Positions 43,636-51,047 of a stretch of 51,047 nucleotides of DNA are shown here, one piece after another (within the stretch, counting starts at the first letter, position 1; the number at the start of each line of letters is the position of its first letter). Both the position numbers and the translations under genes were made by a program. The notes below the pieces were generated by a model that ran no database searches, was not told the origin of the DNA, and saw nothing but the letters and a program-made list of their open reading frames with translations. The stretch is taken from positions 1 to 51,047 of the forward strand of contig JANYAY010000061.1 of assembly GCA_025361065.1 (NCBI GenBank), in the 5' to 3' direction. Origin of the DNA: Deltaproteobacteria bacterium. GTDB taxonomy: Bacteria > Desulfobacterota > Syntrophia > Syntrophales > Smithellaceae.

Positions 43636-45036
43636 CTATTTTTTGTTTGCATTCTCCATGATTTTCTTTTTGAGTCCGGGCTTGTCGAGCAGATCGGTCG
43701 TGTATGTCCCGGACAGGAAATCCTCATCTTCCAGCACCGCGCGATGGAGCGGAATAGTTGTCTTAAGACCGCTTAAGCGCAATTCGCCGAGTGCCCGTCT
43801 CATGCGCGCGATGGCTTCGTCGCGCCCTCTTCCCCAGGTCATCAGTTTCATGAGCAGCGAATCGTAATAAAAGGGAACAGTGTATCCTTCGTAAATTCCC
43901 TCATCGATCCGGACAGAGGGCCCCAGCGGATAACGGAGCTTTGTAATTGTGCCCGGCGATGGAAGAAAAGTGACGGGATCCTCCGCGTTGATCCGGCATT
44001 CCATAGCATGCAATTTTATTGCAATATCGTCCTGATTGATGTCGAGCTGATTGCCGGCCGCGATCTTAATCTGTTGTTTGACGATATCGATTCCCGCTGA
44101 AATTTCCGTAATGCAATGCTCGACTTGCAGCCGCGAGTTGATTTCGTTGAAATAAAATTCCCGGCTGTTGCCCGGTACATAAAAGAACTCGACAGTCATG
44201 GCTCCCACATAATTCAGGCTCATGGCTACGTCGATTGCTGCTGCACCCATTTTCATCCGCAAAAAGGGAGTTAGTACGGAGCAGGGCGATTCTTCAATGA
44301 GTTTTTGAAACCGGCGTTGCACAGAACAATCTCTGTCTCCGAGATGAACAACATTGCCGAATTGATCCGCAAGTATCTGGAATTCGACGTGCTTGACTCC
44401 CGTAAGATATTTTTCTATGTAGAAGTCAGAAAGACCAAAAGCCTTGCGGCTCCGGGATCTTGCAGCTTCTATCACCTTGTCCAGTTCATTTTTGTTTCTG
44501 GCGATTATAATGCCGATACCACCGCCCGCGCCGGACGGCTTGACAACGACGGGATAGCCGATTTCGGCGGCGGTCTCTCTGGCCTGACAGATGCCTTGAT
44601 TGCCGGTATCGGTGATGGCTTCATCGGAACCGGGAGTTACGGGAATATTAATCATCTTCATCAATTGCCGTGCGCGATTTTTAGGTTTGGCCTTGTACAT
44701 GCACTCGCTGGAAGGACCGATAATAATTATTCCGCGCCTTTCGGCTTTTTCAAAAAATTCGGGGTTTTCGGAAAGAAATCCGTAACCGGGATGAATAGCT
44801 TCGGCACCGCAACGTTCGGCAGTATCAAGTACTTTTTCAATGTTGAGATAACTTTGCAATGCTTCCGGCGGGCCGATTTCGTAGGCTTCATCGGCCAGAT
44901 GGACATGCAGGGAGCTTTTGTCCACTTCGGAATAAATGGTGGCTGTCCGGATACCCATATCCTCACAAGTGCGGATAATGCGAACTGCAATTTCTCCACG
45001 ATTGGCAATTAAAATTTTTTTGAATGTTTTGCTCAT
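43636..45036 (-). CDS. accC: Biotin carboxylase (AccC/PycA type)
   Basis: A 466-residue biotin carboxylase with the biotin carboxylase N-domain (ILIANRGEIAVRIIRTCEDMG), the ATP-grasp core with KPSGAGGGIGI and HLGDRDCSVQRRFQK, and the catalytic EINSRLQVEH stretch. It carboxylates biotin on a carrier protein. No accB, biotin-carrier or carboxyltransferase gene is beside it, so it could be the A subunit of fatty-acid acetyl-CoA carboxylase, pyruvate carboxylase or another acyl-CoA carboxylase. The ATG at 45036 opens MSKTFKKILIANRGE; a 42-residue upstream extension is not coding-like. GGAGG lies 13 nt upstream, which is long. Confidence 0.92.
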   Translation of the reverse strand: MSKTFKKILIANRGEIAVRIIRTCEDMGIRTATIYSEVDKSSLHVHLADEAYEIGPPEALQSYLNIEKVLDTAERCGAEAIHPGYGFLSENPEFFEKAERRGIIIIGPSSECMYKAKPKNRARQLMKMINIPVTPGSDEAITDTGNQGICQARETAAEIGYPVVVKPSGAGGGIGIIIARNKNELDKVIEAARSRSRKAFGLSDFYIEKYLTGVKHVEFQILADQFGNVVHLGDRDCSVQRRFQKLIEESPCSVLTPFLRMKMGAAAIDVAMSLNYVGAMTVEFFYVPGNSREFYFNEINSRLQVEHCITEISAGIDIVKQQIKIAAGNQLDINQDDIAIKLHAMECRINAEDPVTFLPSPGTITKLRYPLGPSVRIDEGIYEGYTVPFYYDSLLMKLMTWGRGRDEAIARMRRALGELRLSGLKTTIPLHRAVLEDEDFLSGTYTTDLLDKPGLKKKIMENANKK

Positions 45037-45079
45037 TATTTCTTCATTTCCTCCGGCGATTAATATGTAATCCGGGCAT

Positions 45080-45922
45080 CTATCTGCTGTTCCCGGAAAT
45101 ATAACTATTTGATAAAATTTTCTTAATTTTTTGCGACGAAGATGAGACCGGTAAACTATCATCAGAAATAATGCGTAAGAAATTCATTATAATATAAAAA
45201 GTTGCACCCCAAAGAATTTCTTGTTCTCCCCGGGCATCATTGAGGATCATACAGGGAAATTGATTATCAGGAAATGAATGGTTAAACGGTGTTTCAATTT
45301 CCAAAAATGCATATCTGGAACTATCGAAAAAAGCACTAACCGGAATTTCCAATATCTTTTCCACTTCAGAACTTAATTTGAATTCAAAAGGTTTAGGGGC
45401 AAGGCATACTAAGGGAAAAATTGTCCGCGCGATAAGGGTTAAAGAATAACAGGGGAGGGCGCCTAAAAAGGAAACCGTAAAAGGATTCAGGCCGATTTCT
45501 TCCCATGCCTCCCTTACCGCATTTATCAGAAAAAGGCGGATTAAATTTGTTGTTTCTCTATCTTTATGAACTGTGGCCCGGGAAATTTGTTTCTGCAATG
45601 AAGGAATTAATCCTGTTGTTAAAAGATTACTGATAATTTTATCGGTTAACGGATGAAGCATGCCGCCCGGGCAACTGATATCACCGGCTTGAGATACCTT
45701 GCTCGAACGTTTAATAAGTTGGAAAACATATTCGGAATTGCCGGGACTTAATTGCTTATAACTCAGCAAGAGAACAACTCCGGCGGCAAGTTGAGGTGTA
45801 GCTGCTGAAGATGAATATTTAATTTGCCGATATTTTTCTCTGTAATCAATAGTTATTGAAGATAGTTTATTAACTATAAATGATGGGAGCATGTCTTTGT
45901 GCTGAAAAATATTGATATCCAT
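45080..45922 (-). CDS. NUDIX hydrolase, CoA pyrophosphatase-like
   Basis: A 280-residue NUDIX protein related to the CoA diphosphatase (NudL/YeaB) group. GDISCPGGM begins the NUDIX box and REAWEEIGLNP carries the catalytic REx2EE core. The two halves are separated by an unusually long insert of about 45 residues, whereas the standard box is 23 residues in all. The downstream LGALPCYSLT part and APKPFEF stretch match the CoA pyrophosphatase signature. It may clip CoA or short acyl-CoA. The gene ends 43 bp before the accC start. Confidence 0.8.
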   Translation of the reverse strand: MDINIFQHKDMLPSFIVNKLSSITIDYREKYRQIKYSSSAATPQLAAGVVLLLSYKQLSPGNSEYVFQLIKRSSKVSQAGDISCPGGMLHPLTDKIISNLLTTGLIPSLQKQISRATVHKDRETTNLIRLFLINAVREAWEEIGLNPFTVSFLGALPCYSLTLIARTIFPLVCLAPKPFEFKLSSEVEKILEIPVSAFFDSSRYAFLEIETPFNHSFPDNQFPCMILNDARGEQEILWGATFYIIMNFLRIISDDSLPVSSSSQKIKKILSNSYISGNSR

Positions 45923-45940
45923 AAAAACCCGAAATCAAAT

Positions 45941-46050
45941 TAATGACACTCGCTGAAAACGAGCGCAGCTCGGTTTGAAGCGTCAGTGGAATTGATCCCG
46001 GAAGGTAAGCTATCCGGGATCTCTTTAGTTATGTTTCCCTCAACAAGCTG
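45941..46050 (+). repeat. Dispersed repeat, family B, copy 2
   Basis: Bases 45941-45999 align with the reverse complement of 8321-8379. Right after the shared core is the perfect hairpin GATCCCGG ... CCGGGATC (8-bp stem), which takes the place of the two hairpins of copy 1. It lies between the NUDIX gene and the hydrolase gene and contains no reading frame. Confidence 0.68.
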
Positions 46051-46077
46051 GCCAAATTTCTCGAAGCTTAATTGGGT

Positions 46078-47070
46078 TTAATCCCTTTCATTAATCATCG
46101 CGGCAATTTTTTCCTGATGCCAGCAGCTGAAAGGGAATAAGTCCAGAAATCCGCAGTGTCCACCAAATTTTTGCCGGGATATCTGAACATATTCATTTTC
46201 CTGCAATTTGGAAAAATCTTCCAGAGGAATTACCGGATCATCTTCAGCAATAAATATATTAACCGGTAAATTGAAATTTTGAAAGAACTCATTATCTAAC
46301 GTATATAAATTGAAATAGTCACGGTATGAAGGATAATCAGGGAAATAGGGCATCATGGATTCAGTCAAATCCATACAGGTTTTAGCTTGCAGTAGTTTGC
46401 TGAAGTCATATTTATGCGGAAAGAGCCGTTGTTTGTTTATCAAAGACCGTTTCCATTTCTTCAAAAAATATTGACGATAAAAGAAGGGACCATTATCTAT
46501 CGCCAGCGTAGTTTTATAAGGATCAAGCGGCGGACTGACAGCGAAAATATGTTTTAATCCTTTTACCGGAGTTTTCGCATGTTTCCGGCCAACTCGCAGG
46601 GCGAAATTTGCCCCTAAGGAAAATCCGATAATATACACAGGTGAATCAGCAGCCAGCAGAGCCAATTGACTTACTGCATCGAATGTTTCTTCTATAAGTG
46701 CTCCATGGAAAAGACCTTCATTTAAATGATGGGAATCGCCATGATCTCTGAGATTCAGGCGGCAAATGGAAAAACCCAGGTCATAAAAATATTTACCGGC
46801 GGCGAGTACATAAGCGGAAGAAGAGGAGCCTTCCCATCCATGTATTATAATGATTAAACCTCGGGGATTTACCTGAGGGGATAAAAAGGAGAGTAACCGG
46901 GAGCCAAAGGAGGTGGTAATTATTTTTTCTTGAGCTTTCTGAAGCATTGGATTTTTGCCGGGAATACGCAGACGGGAACTGGAAAGAATTGATTGCAGAT
47001 GAGGATTCCGAATAAATACGGAAGGTTTAAAATTAAAATTGACTGGCTTTGTGTTGTTCTTGTTTATCAT
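46078..47070 (-). CDS. YheT-type alpha/beta hydrolase
   Basis: A 330-residue hydrolase of the YheT/YbbA-like group. RNPHLQSIL is a family signature near the N-terminus, HGWEGS is the oxyanion-hole region, the nucleophile is serine in IGFSLGANFA, and FGGHCGFLD carries the histidine. Members hydrolyse esters or thioesters of unknown physiological substrate. I start at 47070 (MINKNNTK). Readings extending to 47154 include residues encoded by the neighbouring tRNA gene and are artefacts. A terminator hairpin of the tRNA overlaps the upstream region. Confidence 0.85.
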   Translation of the reverse strand: MINKNNTKPVNFNFKPSVFIRNPHLQSILSSSRLRIPGKNPMLQKAQEKIITTSFGSRLLSFLSPQVNPRGLIIIIHGWEGSSSSAYVLAAGKYFYDLGFSICRLNLRDHGDSHHLNEGLFHGALIEETFDAVSQLALLAADSPVYIIGFSLGANFALRVGRKHAKTPVKGLKHIFAVSPPLDPYKTTLAIDNGPFFYRQYFLKKWKRSLINKQRLFPHKYDFSKLLQAKTCMDLTESMMPYFPDYPSYRDYFNLYTLDNEFFQNFNLPVNIFIAEDDPVIPLEDFSKLQENEYVQISRQKFGGHCGFLDLFPFSCWHQEKIAAMINERD

Positions 47071-47084
47071 TAATTTATAATAAA

Positions 47085-47119
47085 ACAGGGCTTGAGGAGA
47101 TTCCCAAACCCTGTTTGAT
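47085..47119 (-). terminator. Terminator of tRNA-Met
   Basis: On the minus strand, AAACAGGG and CCCTGTTT enclose a second helix TTGGGAA...CTCCTCAA and are followed by TTATT. It is placed 3 bp after the tRNA gene end. Confidence 0.72.
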
Positions 47120-47121
47120 GT

Positions 47122-47198
47122 TGGTGGCGGTGCCCTGATTTGAACAGGGGACACTACGGATATGAGCCGTATGCTCTGACCAGCTGAGCTACACCGCC
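47122..47198 (-). tRNA. tRNA-Met (anticodon CAT)
   Basis: A 77-nt tRNA with acceptor GGCGGTG/CACCGCC, D arm TAGCTCAGCTGGTCAGAGCA, anticodon arm TACGG-CTCATAT-CCGTA (anticodon CAT), T arm CCCTG-TTCAAAT-CAGGG and encoded CCA. The overall sequence resembles elongator tRNA-Met more than tRNA-Ile2; initiator features such as a mismatched first pair are absent. Confidence 0.93.
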
Positions 47199-47225
47199 TT
47201 CGAAGACAAAATTAATTTGATCGAC

Positions 47226-47254
47226 GCTATATATAACCGTTTAAATTTTGTCAA
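47226..47254 (-). promoter_or_regulatory. Promoter of tRNA-Met
   Basis: On the minus strand TTGACA (47249-47254) is followed after 17 bp by TATAGC (47226-47231); the predicted start site is about 20 bp before the tRNA. Confidence 0.6.
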
Positions 47255-47257
47255 TAA

Positions 47258-48976
47258 CTATTGATTGACGGTGTCCAATTTATAAACGACAATTACACTT
47301 TTATCTCTTACAGATGTGCCTACTGATAAAACTAATGCCAAAACCAGTTCCGGTTTACCGTCGTTGTCGATATCTTTAAAGACATAATCGGCAACATAAC
47401 CATTAATTTTTTTCGTTCTCCAGTTTTCGGCCATACCTAAGCCATCCCATTCCAAATTATATATTTCGCTGGAGGTGAATAATTTGACGTTTTTTAATAG
47501 ACGACCCGATGCAGATGAGTTTTTAACAATAATTAATTCTTTTTTCCCATCTTTATTGAGGTCATATGTAAGTATCCGTAAATTAATATAAGCGCTCTTT
47601 ACATTTTCTGAGTCCTCATATCGCTTCTTATCTCCGACATTTTCGATGTAGTTATTACTGCCGCCAAACTCTTCATCACCTCGCCAGATAAGATCATCAT
47701 TTTTAAAACCAAAAGTAAAAAGCTGGCGGAAAGGTTTATTTGTTTTTCGGAAAATACAGATATGGTCTAAATCATCCAGCGCAAGGATTTTTTCATCATT
47801 ACCACCCGTGCCAAAATCATCCATGACTAAACCGTAAATGGACAAGCCCCTGGGTATTTTCATTTTTTGATCTTCTACAAACTTGCCGTCTCTCCAGATC
47901 ATTTCATAAATTTGTGTATCAAATATTGCGCCAAAACCATATGACTGACATAGCAGCAGAGGAATTCCCGAAGGTGTTTCAATTACCCGTAAAAACCACT
48001 TCAGATCAGAAGCAATTTTAACATATTTTCCGTCTTTAAATTCTAAAACGAAGGAATCGAGATTGGAGTCATTAACAGATGTTATAAAAATTTGCTTCAT
48101 ACCACTTCTTTTGATGTCCGCCACATCGACCGATAAATATTTATCATAACGTTTTCCTTCAATTTTTTGCAAAAGTCGAAGTTCGGCTTCAGACTTTTCG
48201 TATATATAAATATTATGATCATCGATCGTAACTACTTCGTTTTTGCCGTCACCGTTGACATCACCAATATCCATACCTTTAAATTCGGTTGAAAATTGCT
48301 GACTCATCCAAAAACCCTTGCGTTTAAACGGATCAGCAGGAGCATTAATTAAGTCGGTATTAATTACAGAAGTCAACGTTCCCTTTTTACCTGATTTCAT
48401 CCCGGCAATTATCAGTGATTCACGGGAAATTCCCGGGGCTACCGATGGCGCTGCCGGAGAAGCAGGTGCAAGTGCAGGTGCAGGTGCAGCAACTTGAGGA
48501 TCAGTACCAAGAATATGCTGGACAATCCGTTGCGAAAAATCGTTAATTTTGGGAATGACTTCATCCATATTGGGAGATTGAGTAAAAAAACCGACACCGG
48601 ATTTGGTGGTCGCAATATCGACCAATTTACCGTCAACACTGATGCTGCTGCCAATTTTGGTTACGCTGCCCCAAACTACATAATCCGATTTTAATTTTTT
48701 ACCGATGATGTATACTTCAGCTAAAGAAATTCCTTTAATATTTGATTTTTTTAATTCTTCCGCAACGACGTCTTTAGCAGTAACCTCAATTTTGTTGGAA
48801 ACAGCAATCCGTGTGATAAGCATGTCCTGTATTCCCTGCTTAACATATTCGATATTTTCCGAGCTATTCAAGGTGAAGGGTAACACAGTTATGACATACT
48901 TTTCCTTTGCCCATAACGATCCGGTGGACATTATAATAACAGCTAAACATATCATATATTTAAAGATCTTTTTCAT
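47258..48976 (-). CDS. Exported TolB-like N-domain / FG-GAP repeat protein
   Basis: A 572-residue protein with a signal peptide (1-23, SLWA). Residues about 26-155 resemble a TolB/FlgO-like domain (ITVLPFTLNSSENIEYVKQGIQDML, then a DYVVWGSVTKIG stretch). An Ala/Pro-rich linker follows (about 161-180), encoded by short GCAGGT/CCTGCA repeats. The C-terminal part has FG-GAP/VCBS-like calcium motifs: DVNGDGKNE, DLNKDGKKE and DIDNDGKPE. Such proteins are envelope or secreted; the ligand is unknown. Strong AAGGAG ribosome site. Family members are found in deltaproteobacteria as uncharacterised proteins. Confidence 0.8.
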   Translation of the reverse strand: MKKIFKYMICLAVIIMSTGSLWAKEKYVITVLPFTLNSSENIEYVKQGIQDMLITRIAVSNKIEVTAKDVVAEELKKSNIKGISLAEVYIIGKKLKSDYVVWGSVTKIGSSISVDGKLVDIATTKSGVGFFTQSPNMDEVIPKINDFSQRIVQHILGTDPQVAAPAPALAPASPAAPSVAPGISRESLIIAGMKSGKKGTLTSVINTDLINAPADPFKRKGFWMSQQFSTEFKGMDIGDVNGDGKNEVVTIDDHNIYIYEKSEAELRLLQKIEGKRYDKYLSVDVADIKRSGMKQIFITSVNDSNLDSFVLEFKDGKYVKIASDLKWFLRVIETPSGIPLLLCQSYGFGAIFDTQIYEMIWRDGKFVEDQKMKIPRGLSIYGLVMDDFGTGGNDEKILALDDLDHICIFRKTNKPFRQLFTFGFKNDDLIWRGDEEFGGSNNYIENVGDKKRYEDSENVKSAYINLRILTYDLNKDGKKELIIVKNSSASGRLLKNVKLFTSSEIYNLEWDGLGMAENWRTKKINGYVADYVFKDIDNDGKPELVLALVLSVGTSVRDKSVIVVYKLDTVNQ

Positions 48977-49096
48977 GTTTGTCTCCTTCTGTAATGATGC
49001 CTATCCTTTTAGGATACCCGAGACTTCTATCATTTAAAAAATGATAATTCAAGGCTCATTTCTGCTAAGAAAATATAATTCAGACGGGTTAAGGGG

Positions 49097-50986
49097 CTAG
49101 GCAGGAGCAACCGGTGACGGTTCTTCTTCTGTGAAATTAATTATTAGATGATAAACACCATATTTGAATTTTGATTGAACTGCAAAAGGCAATTTTTGAT
49201 AAACTTTAAGCATGGGTTTATTATCACAAAGTACATCGGCGGAAAAACCGGTAATTCCCTGTTCCCGGGAATACTGAATCAGCATTTGCAGCAGGAATGA
49301 TGCTATCCCATGTCCTACGAATTTTTCATCAACGACAAATGCCGTGTCCGCCAGAGAATTTTCCTGGTGGCGACTATAACGGCCTTCGGCAATTATTTCC
49401 TCCCGTCCCGCTTCTTCGACAACGCCGACAATGGACATGTCGCGCTGGTAATCAACATTGACATATTCCTGCATTTTGGAATGCGGCATGGTTTTAATGG
49501 GACTGAAATAACGGTAAAAAACAGCATCGTCGGAAAAACGATAAAAAAGCCGTCGCATTGCTTCTTCATCGGAAGGCTTAATGGCGCGAAAAGAAACTTT
49601 TATGCCCTCAGAAAATTTATGCATTGTGGCTATTTTCTCCGGATAAAAATGGCCGGAGTCCTGCAGGTAAATTTGGTCGGCGTAAATAATCCTGGCTTCT
49701 TTAGCCATATTAACTAATTGTGCCCGATCATCCGGATGGGCGATATCAATCAGGGCTTGTGCTCTTTCTCTGACCGATTTGCCGAAAAACGAGGCGATGC
49801 CGTATTCAGTGACAATTAAATCCAATGATTCTCTAGTAGTGAATTGGTTAGGGAATTTATCTACAGAAAGCAGAATATTGGATTCTTTTTTCAGATTGCG
49901 GCTGGGCAAGGCAAAAATGGCTCTTCCGCCGTTGGAGCGTTCAGCACCCGTAAAGAGTTCCTGAATTTGCCCGGGACCGGCCGTTACATTACCTTTGCCG
50001 ACATGGAGAGCAATATTCCCGGTAAGATCAATTTTTCGTGCCGGTAAAATTACAACTAGTTTATCAATCAAGCCCAATTTTAAATGATCAGCAATAAGAT
50101 CAATACCCTGAAATTCAATAAGAGGATTATTGTGCAGCCACTGCATTAGTTCGGGAGTTCCCTGGGCATAAGCGGCCAGAGATTTCCCCGGAAAAGATTT
50201 TTTCTTTTTATTGGTGATCGCACCACATTTTATTAAATCCATTAATACATCGGTGAATGTGTAGGTATGAATTCCCAGATGGTTTTTATGCTTTAGATAC
50301 TTGCCTAATGCTTCATAGAGTGATCCGGTAAAAGTGGAAAGGCAACTGCCATCCTCGATCATTGTGGCAATGTTGGCGGCAATTTTATCCACGATAGGAT
50401 CCACCGTCCAGCGGGGAAAGTAAATTAATGGCTCTTCTGCTTTAATTAAATAATCAAAATCATCTACATGAACAAACGTGTCACCCATTGTTCGAGGCAC
50501 TTTTTCATTAATTTCACCAATGGTAATAGAAGCTTTTACCATAGCTTGTTTGGCAATATCTACGGATACTCCCAGGCTGGAAAAACCGGCATCATCCGGT
50601 GGTGATATTTGGATAAAAGCAGCATCTATCTTGATTGCACCGGACGCAACAAGTCTCGGAATACTGGACAACGGGCAAGGGATCATATCGACAAAACCCG
50701 CTGTAATCGCTTCACTGGCCAGCCATCCGGAAAAGAAAGTTTTTAAACGAAATTTGTGCTTATTTTGCGAAGTGCTTAAGGAAACAACATCACCCAGGCT
50801 GATAAGCTGGATTAACTCCAGATCACTTAAATTAGCCATCTGTGCGGAAAAGAGATGTTTTACCAGTGTACGTGGCTCTGCAACTCCTGTTCCCAGGAAA
50901 ATACTCATGCCTGGTTCAATGCCGGACATGGCAACGGAAGGTGCTACTATTTTTTGTTTCCACTCAGGTTCAGGTATTTTTTGCAT
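49097..50986 (-). CDS. Acetyl-CoA hydrolase/transferase fused to GNAT domain
   Basis: A 629-residue fusion. Residues about 1-440 form an acetyl-CoA hydrolase/CoA-transferase family I enzyme, with FLGTGVAEP near the start and VTEYGIASFFGKSVRERA as the typical C-terminal signature (the catalytic glutamate lies in VTEYG). The C-terminal domain (about 455-620) is a GNAT acetyltransferase with FRAIKPSDEEAMRRLFY and GHGIASFLLQMLI (acetyl-CoA pyrophosphate loop). The same fusion is known in syntrophic and other deltaproteobacteria. It could exchange or hydrolyse acyl-CoA and acetylate proteins, as in Pat-type GNAT domains of CoA ligases, but this is inference. The start has 61 bp left to the window end, so the promoter is incomplete. 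Confidence 0.9.
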   Translation of the reverse strand: MQKIPEPEWKQKIVAPSVAMSGIEPGMSIFLGTGVAEPRTLVKHLFSAQMANLSDLELIQLISLGDVVSLSTSQNKHKFRLKTFFSGWLASEAITAGFVDMIPCPLSSIPRLVASGAIKIDAAFIQISPPDDAGFSSLGVSVDIAKQAMVKASITIGEINEKVPRTMGDTFVHVDDFDYLIKAEEPLIYFPRWTVDPIVDKIAANIATMIEDGSCLSTFTGSLYEALGKYLKHKNHLGIHTYTFTDVLMDLIKCGAITNKKKKSFPGKSLAAYAQGTPELMQWLHNNPLIEFQGIDLIADHLKLGLIDKLVVILPARKIDLTGNIALHVGKGNVTAGPGQIQELFTGAERSNGGRAIFALPSRNLKKESNILLSVDKFPNQFTTRESLDLIVTEYGIASFFGKSVRERAQALIDIAHPDDRAQLVNMAKEARIIYADQIYLQDSGHFYPEKIATMHKFSEGIKVSFRAIKPSDEEAMRRLFYRFSDDAVFYRYFSPIKTMPHSKMQEYVNVDYQRDMSIVGVVEEAGREEIIAEGRYSRHQENSLADTAFVVDEKFVGHGIASFLLQMLIQYSREQGITGFSADVLCDNKPMLKVYQKLPFAVQSKFKYGVYHLIINFTEEEPSPVAPA

Positions 50987-51047
50987 AGTTTTAAATTTTT
51001 ACCGGTATAACATAAAATAATACGGACATAAAATGACAAACACTGCC

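Noticed and set aside
44305-45012. A 235-residue plus-strand frame inside accC
   Set aside because: Antisense shadow of an intact biotin carboxylase; composition is rich in Gly/Phe as expected for a reverse frame and no start signal is present.
45037-45162. 42-residue N-terminal extension of the biotin carboxylase
   Set aside because: The biotin carboxylase fold begins at KILIANRGE, and the extension is not conserved-looking; ATG 45036 is a better start.
47071-47154. N-terminal extension of the YheT-type hydrolase beginning MSPVQIRAPP
   Set aside because: The sequence is tRNA-Met read as protein; it crosses the tRNA gene and terminator.

Overview
The window reads as chromosome from an anaerobic Gram-negative bacterium, most likely a deltaproteobacterium (Desulfobacterota), with the syntrophic Syntrophales as my best guess. 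The grounds are gene content: anaerobic GlpABC glycerol-3-phosphate dehydrogenase, an Fe-S family 4 uracil-DNA glycosylase, an acetyl-CoA hydrolase/GNAT fusion, an EF-G-2-like factor, AlgC-type phosphomannomutase and a CCA-encoded tRNA-Pro. The base composition looks moderate, in the mid-40s % GC by eye. Genus cannot be settled from the sequence alone.

Layout. 1-5.4 kb: the end of coaBC, then udg, nfeD, a slipin, a small membrane protein, a HAD phosphatase and an aminotransferase. 5.4-8.2 kb: a repeat-flanked spacer, then the minus-strand operon orf92-ligA-acyP. 8.2-10.4 kb: a phosphodiesterase, a HIT hydrolase, a LapA-like protein and a Mut7-C protein, followed by a strong bidirectional terminator. 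10.4-18.9 kb (minus strand): EF-G-2, a lipoprotein, a CDF metal exporter with a His-rich zinc-ribbon protein, and an overlapping transglutaminase/ABC ATPase/ABC permease operon with a clear sigma-70 promoter. 19.1-22.9 kb: psd-pssA-rsmD-coaD-aspB. 23.1-24.5 kb: a PurF-like protein that lacks the catalytic cysteine. 24.6-32.1 kb: ispG-proS, relA/spoT, amiC-type amidase-rph-rdgB and tRNA-Pro.

32.07-33.93 kb is a small AT-rich island between tRNA-Pro and a second copy of its T-arm. It holds an integrase remnant, a promoter with a perfect CRP/FNR-type palindrome centred at -41.5, a 21-codon leader ORF coupled to a 101-residue low-complexity protein, and a cysteine-rich membrane protein. 34.0-38.3 kb: a hydroxyacid dehydrogenase, a tandem flavodoxin protein, a Ppx/GppA-like lipoprotein and a DUF4337-like protein. 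38.3-51 kb (minus strand): glpABC behind a phosphomannomutase, a biotin carboxylase, a NUDIX hydrolase, a YheT-type hydrolase, tRNA-Met, a TolB-like/FG-GAP protein and the acetyl-CoA hydrolase/GNAT fusion.

Most genes are housekeeping: phospholipid head groups, CoA, isoprenoid, translation, stringent response, DNA repair and nucleotide-pool cleaning. The most distinctive feature is a dense population of small palindromic intergenic repeats in at least four types. One has four copies, two flanking psd in opposite orientation. Some copies have replaced gene ends, as in the HAD phosphatase and proS. I found no CRISPR array, intact prophage or intact insertion sequence.
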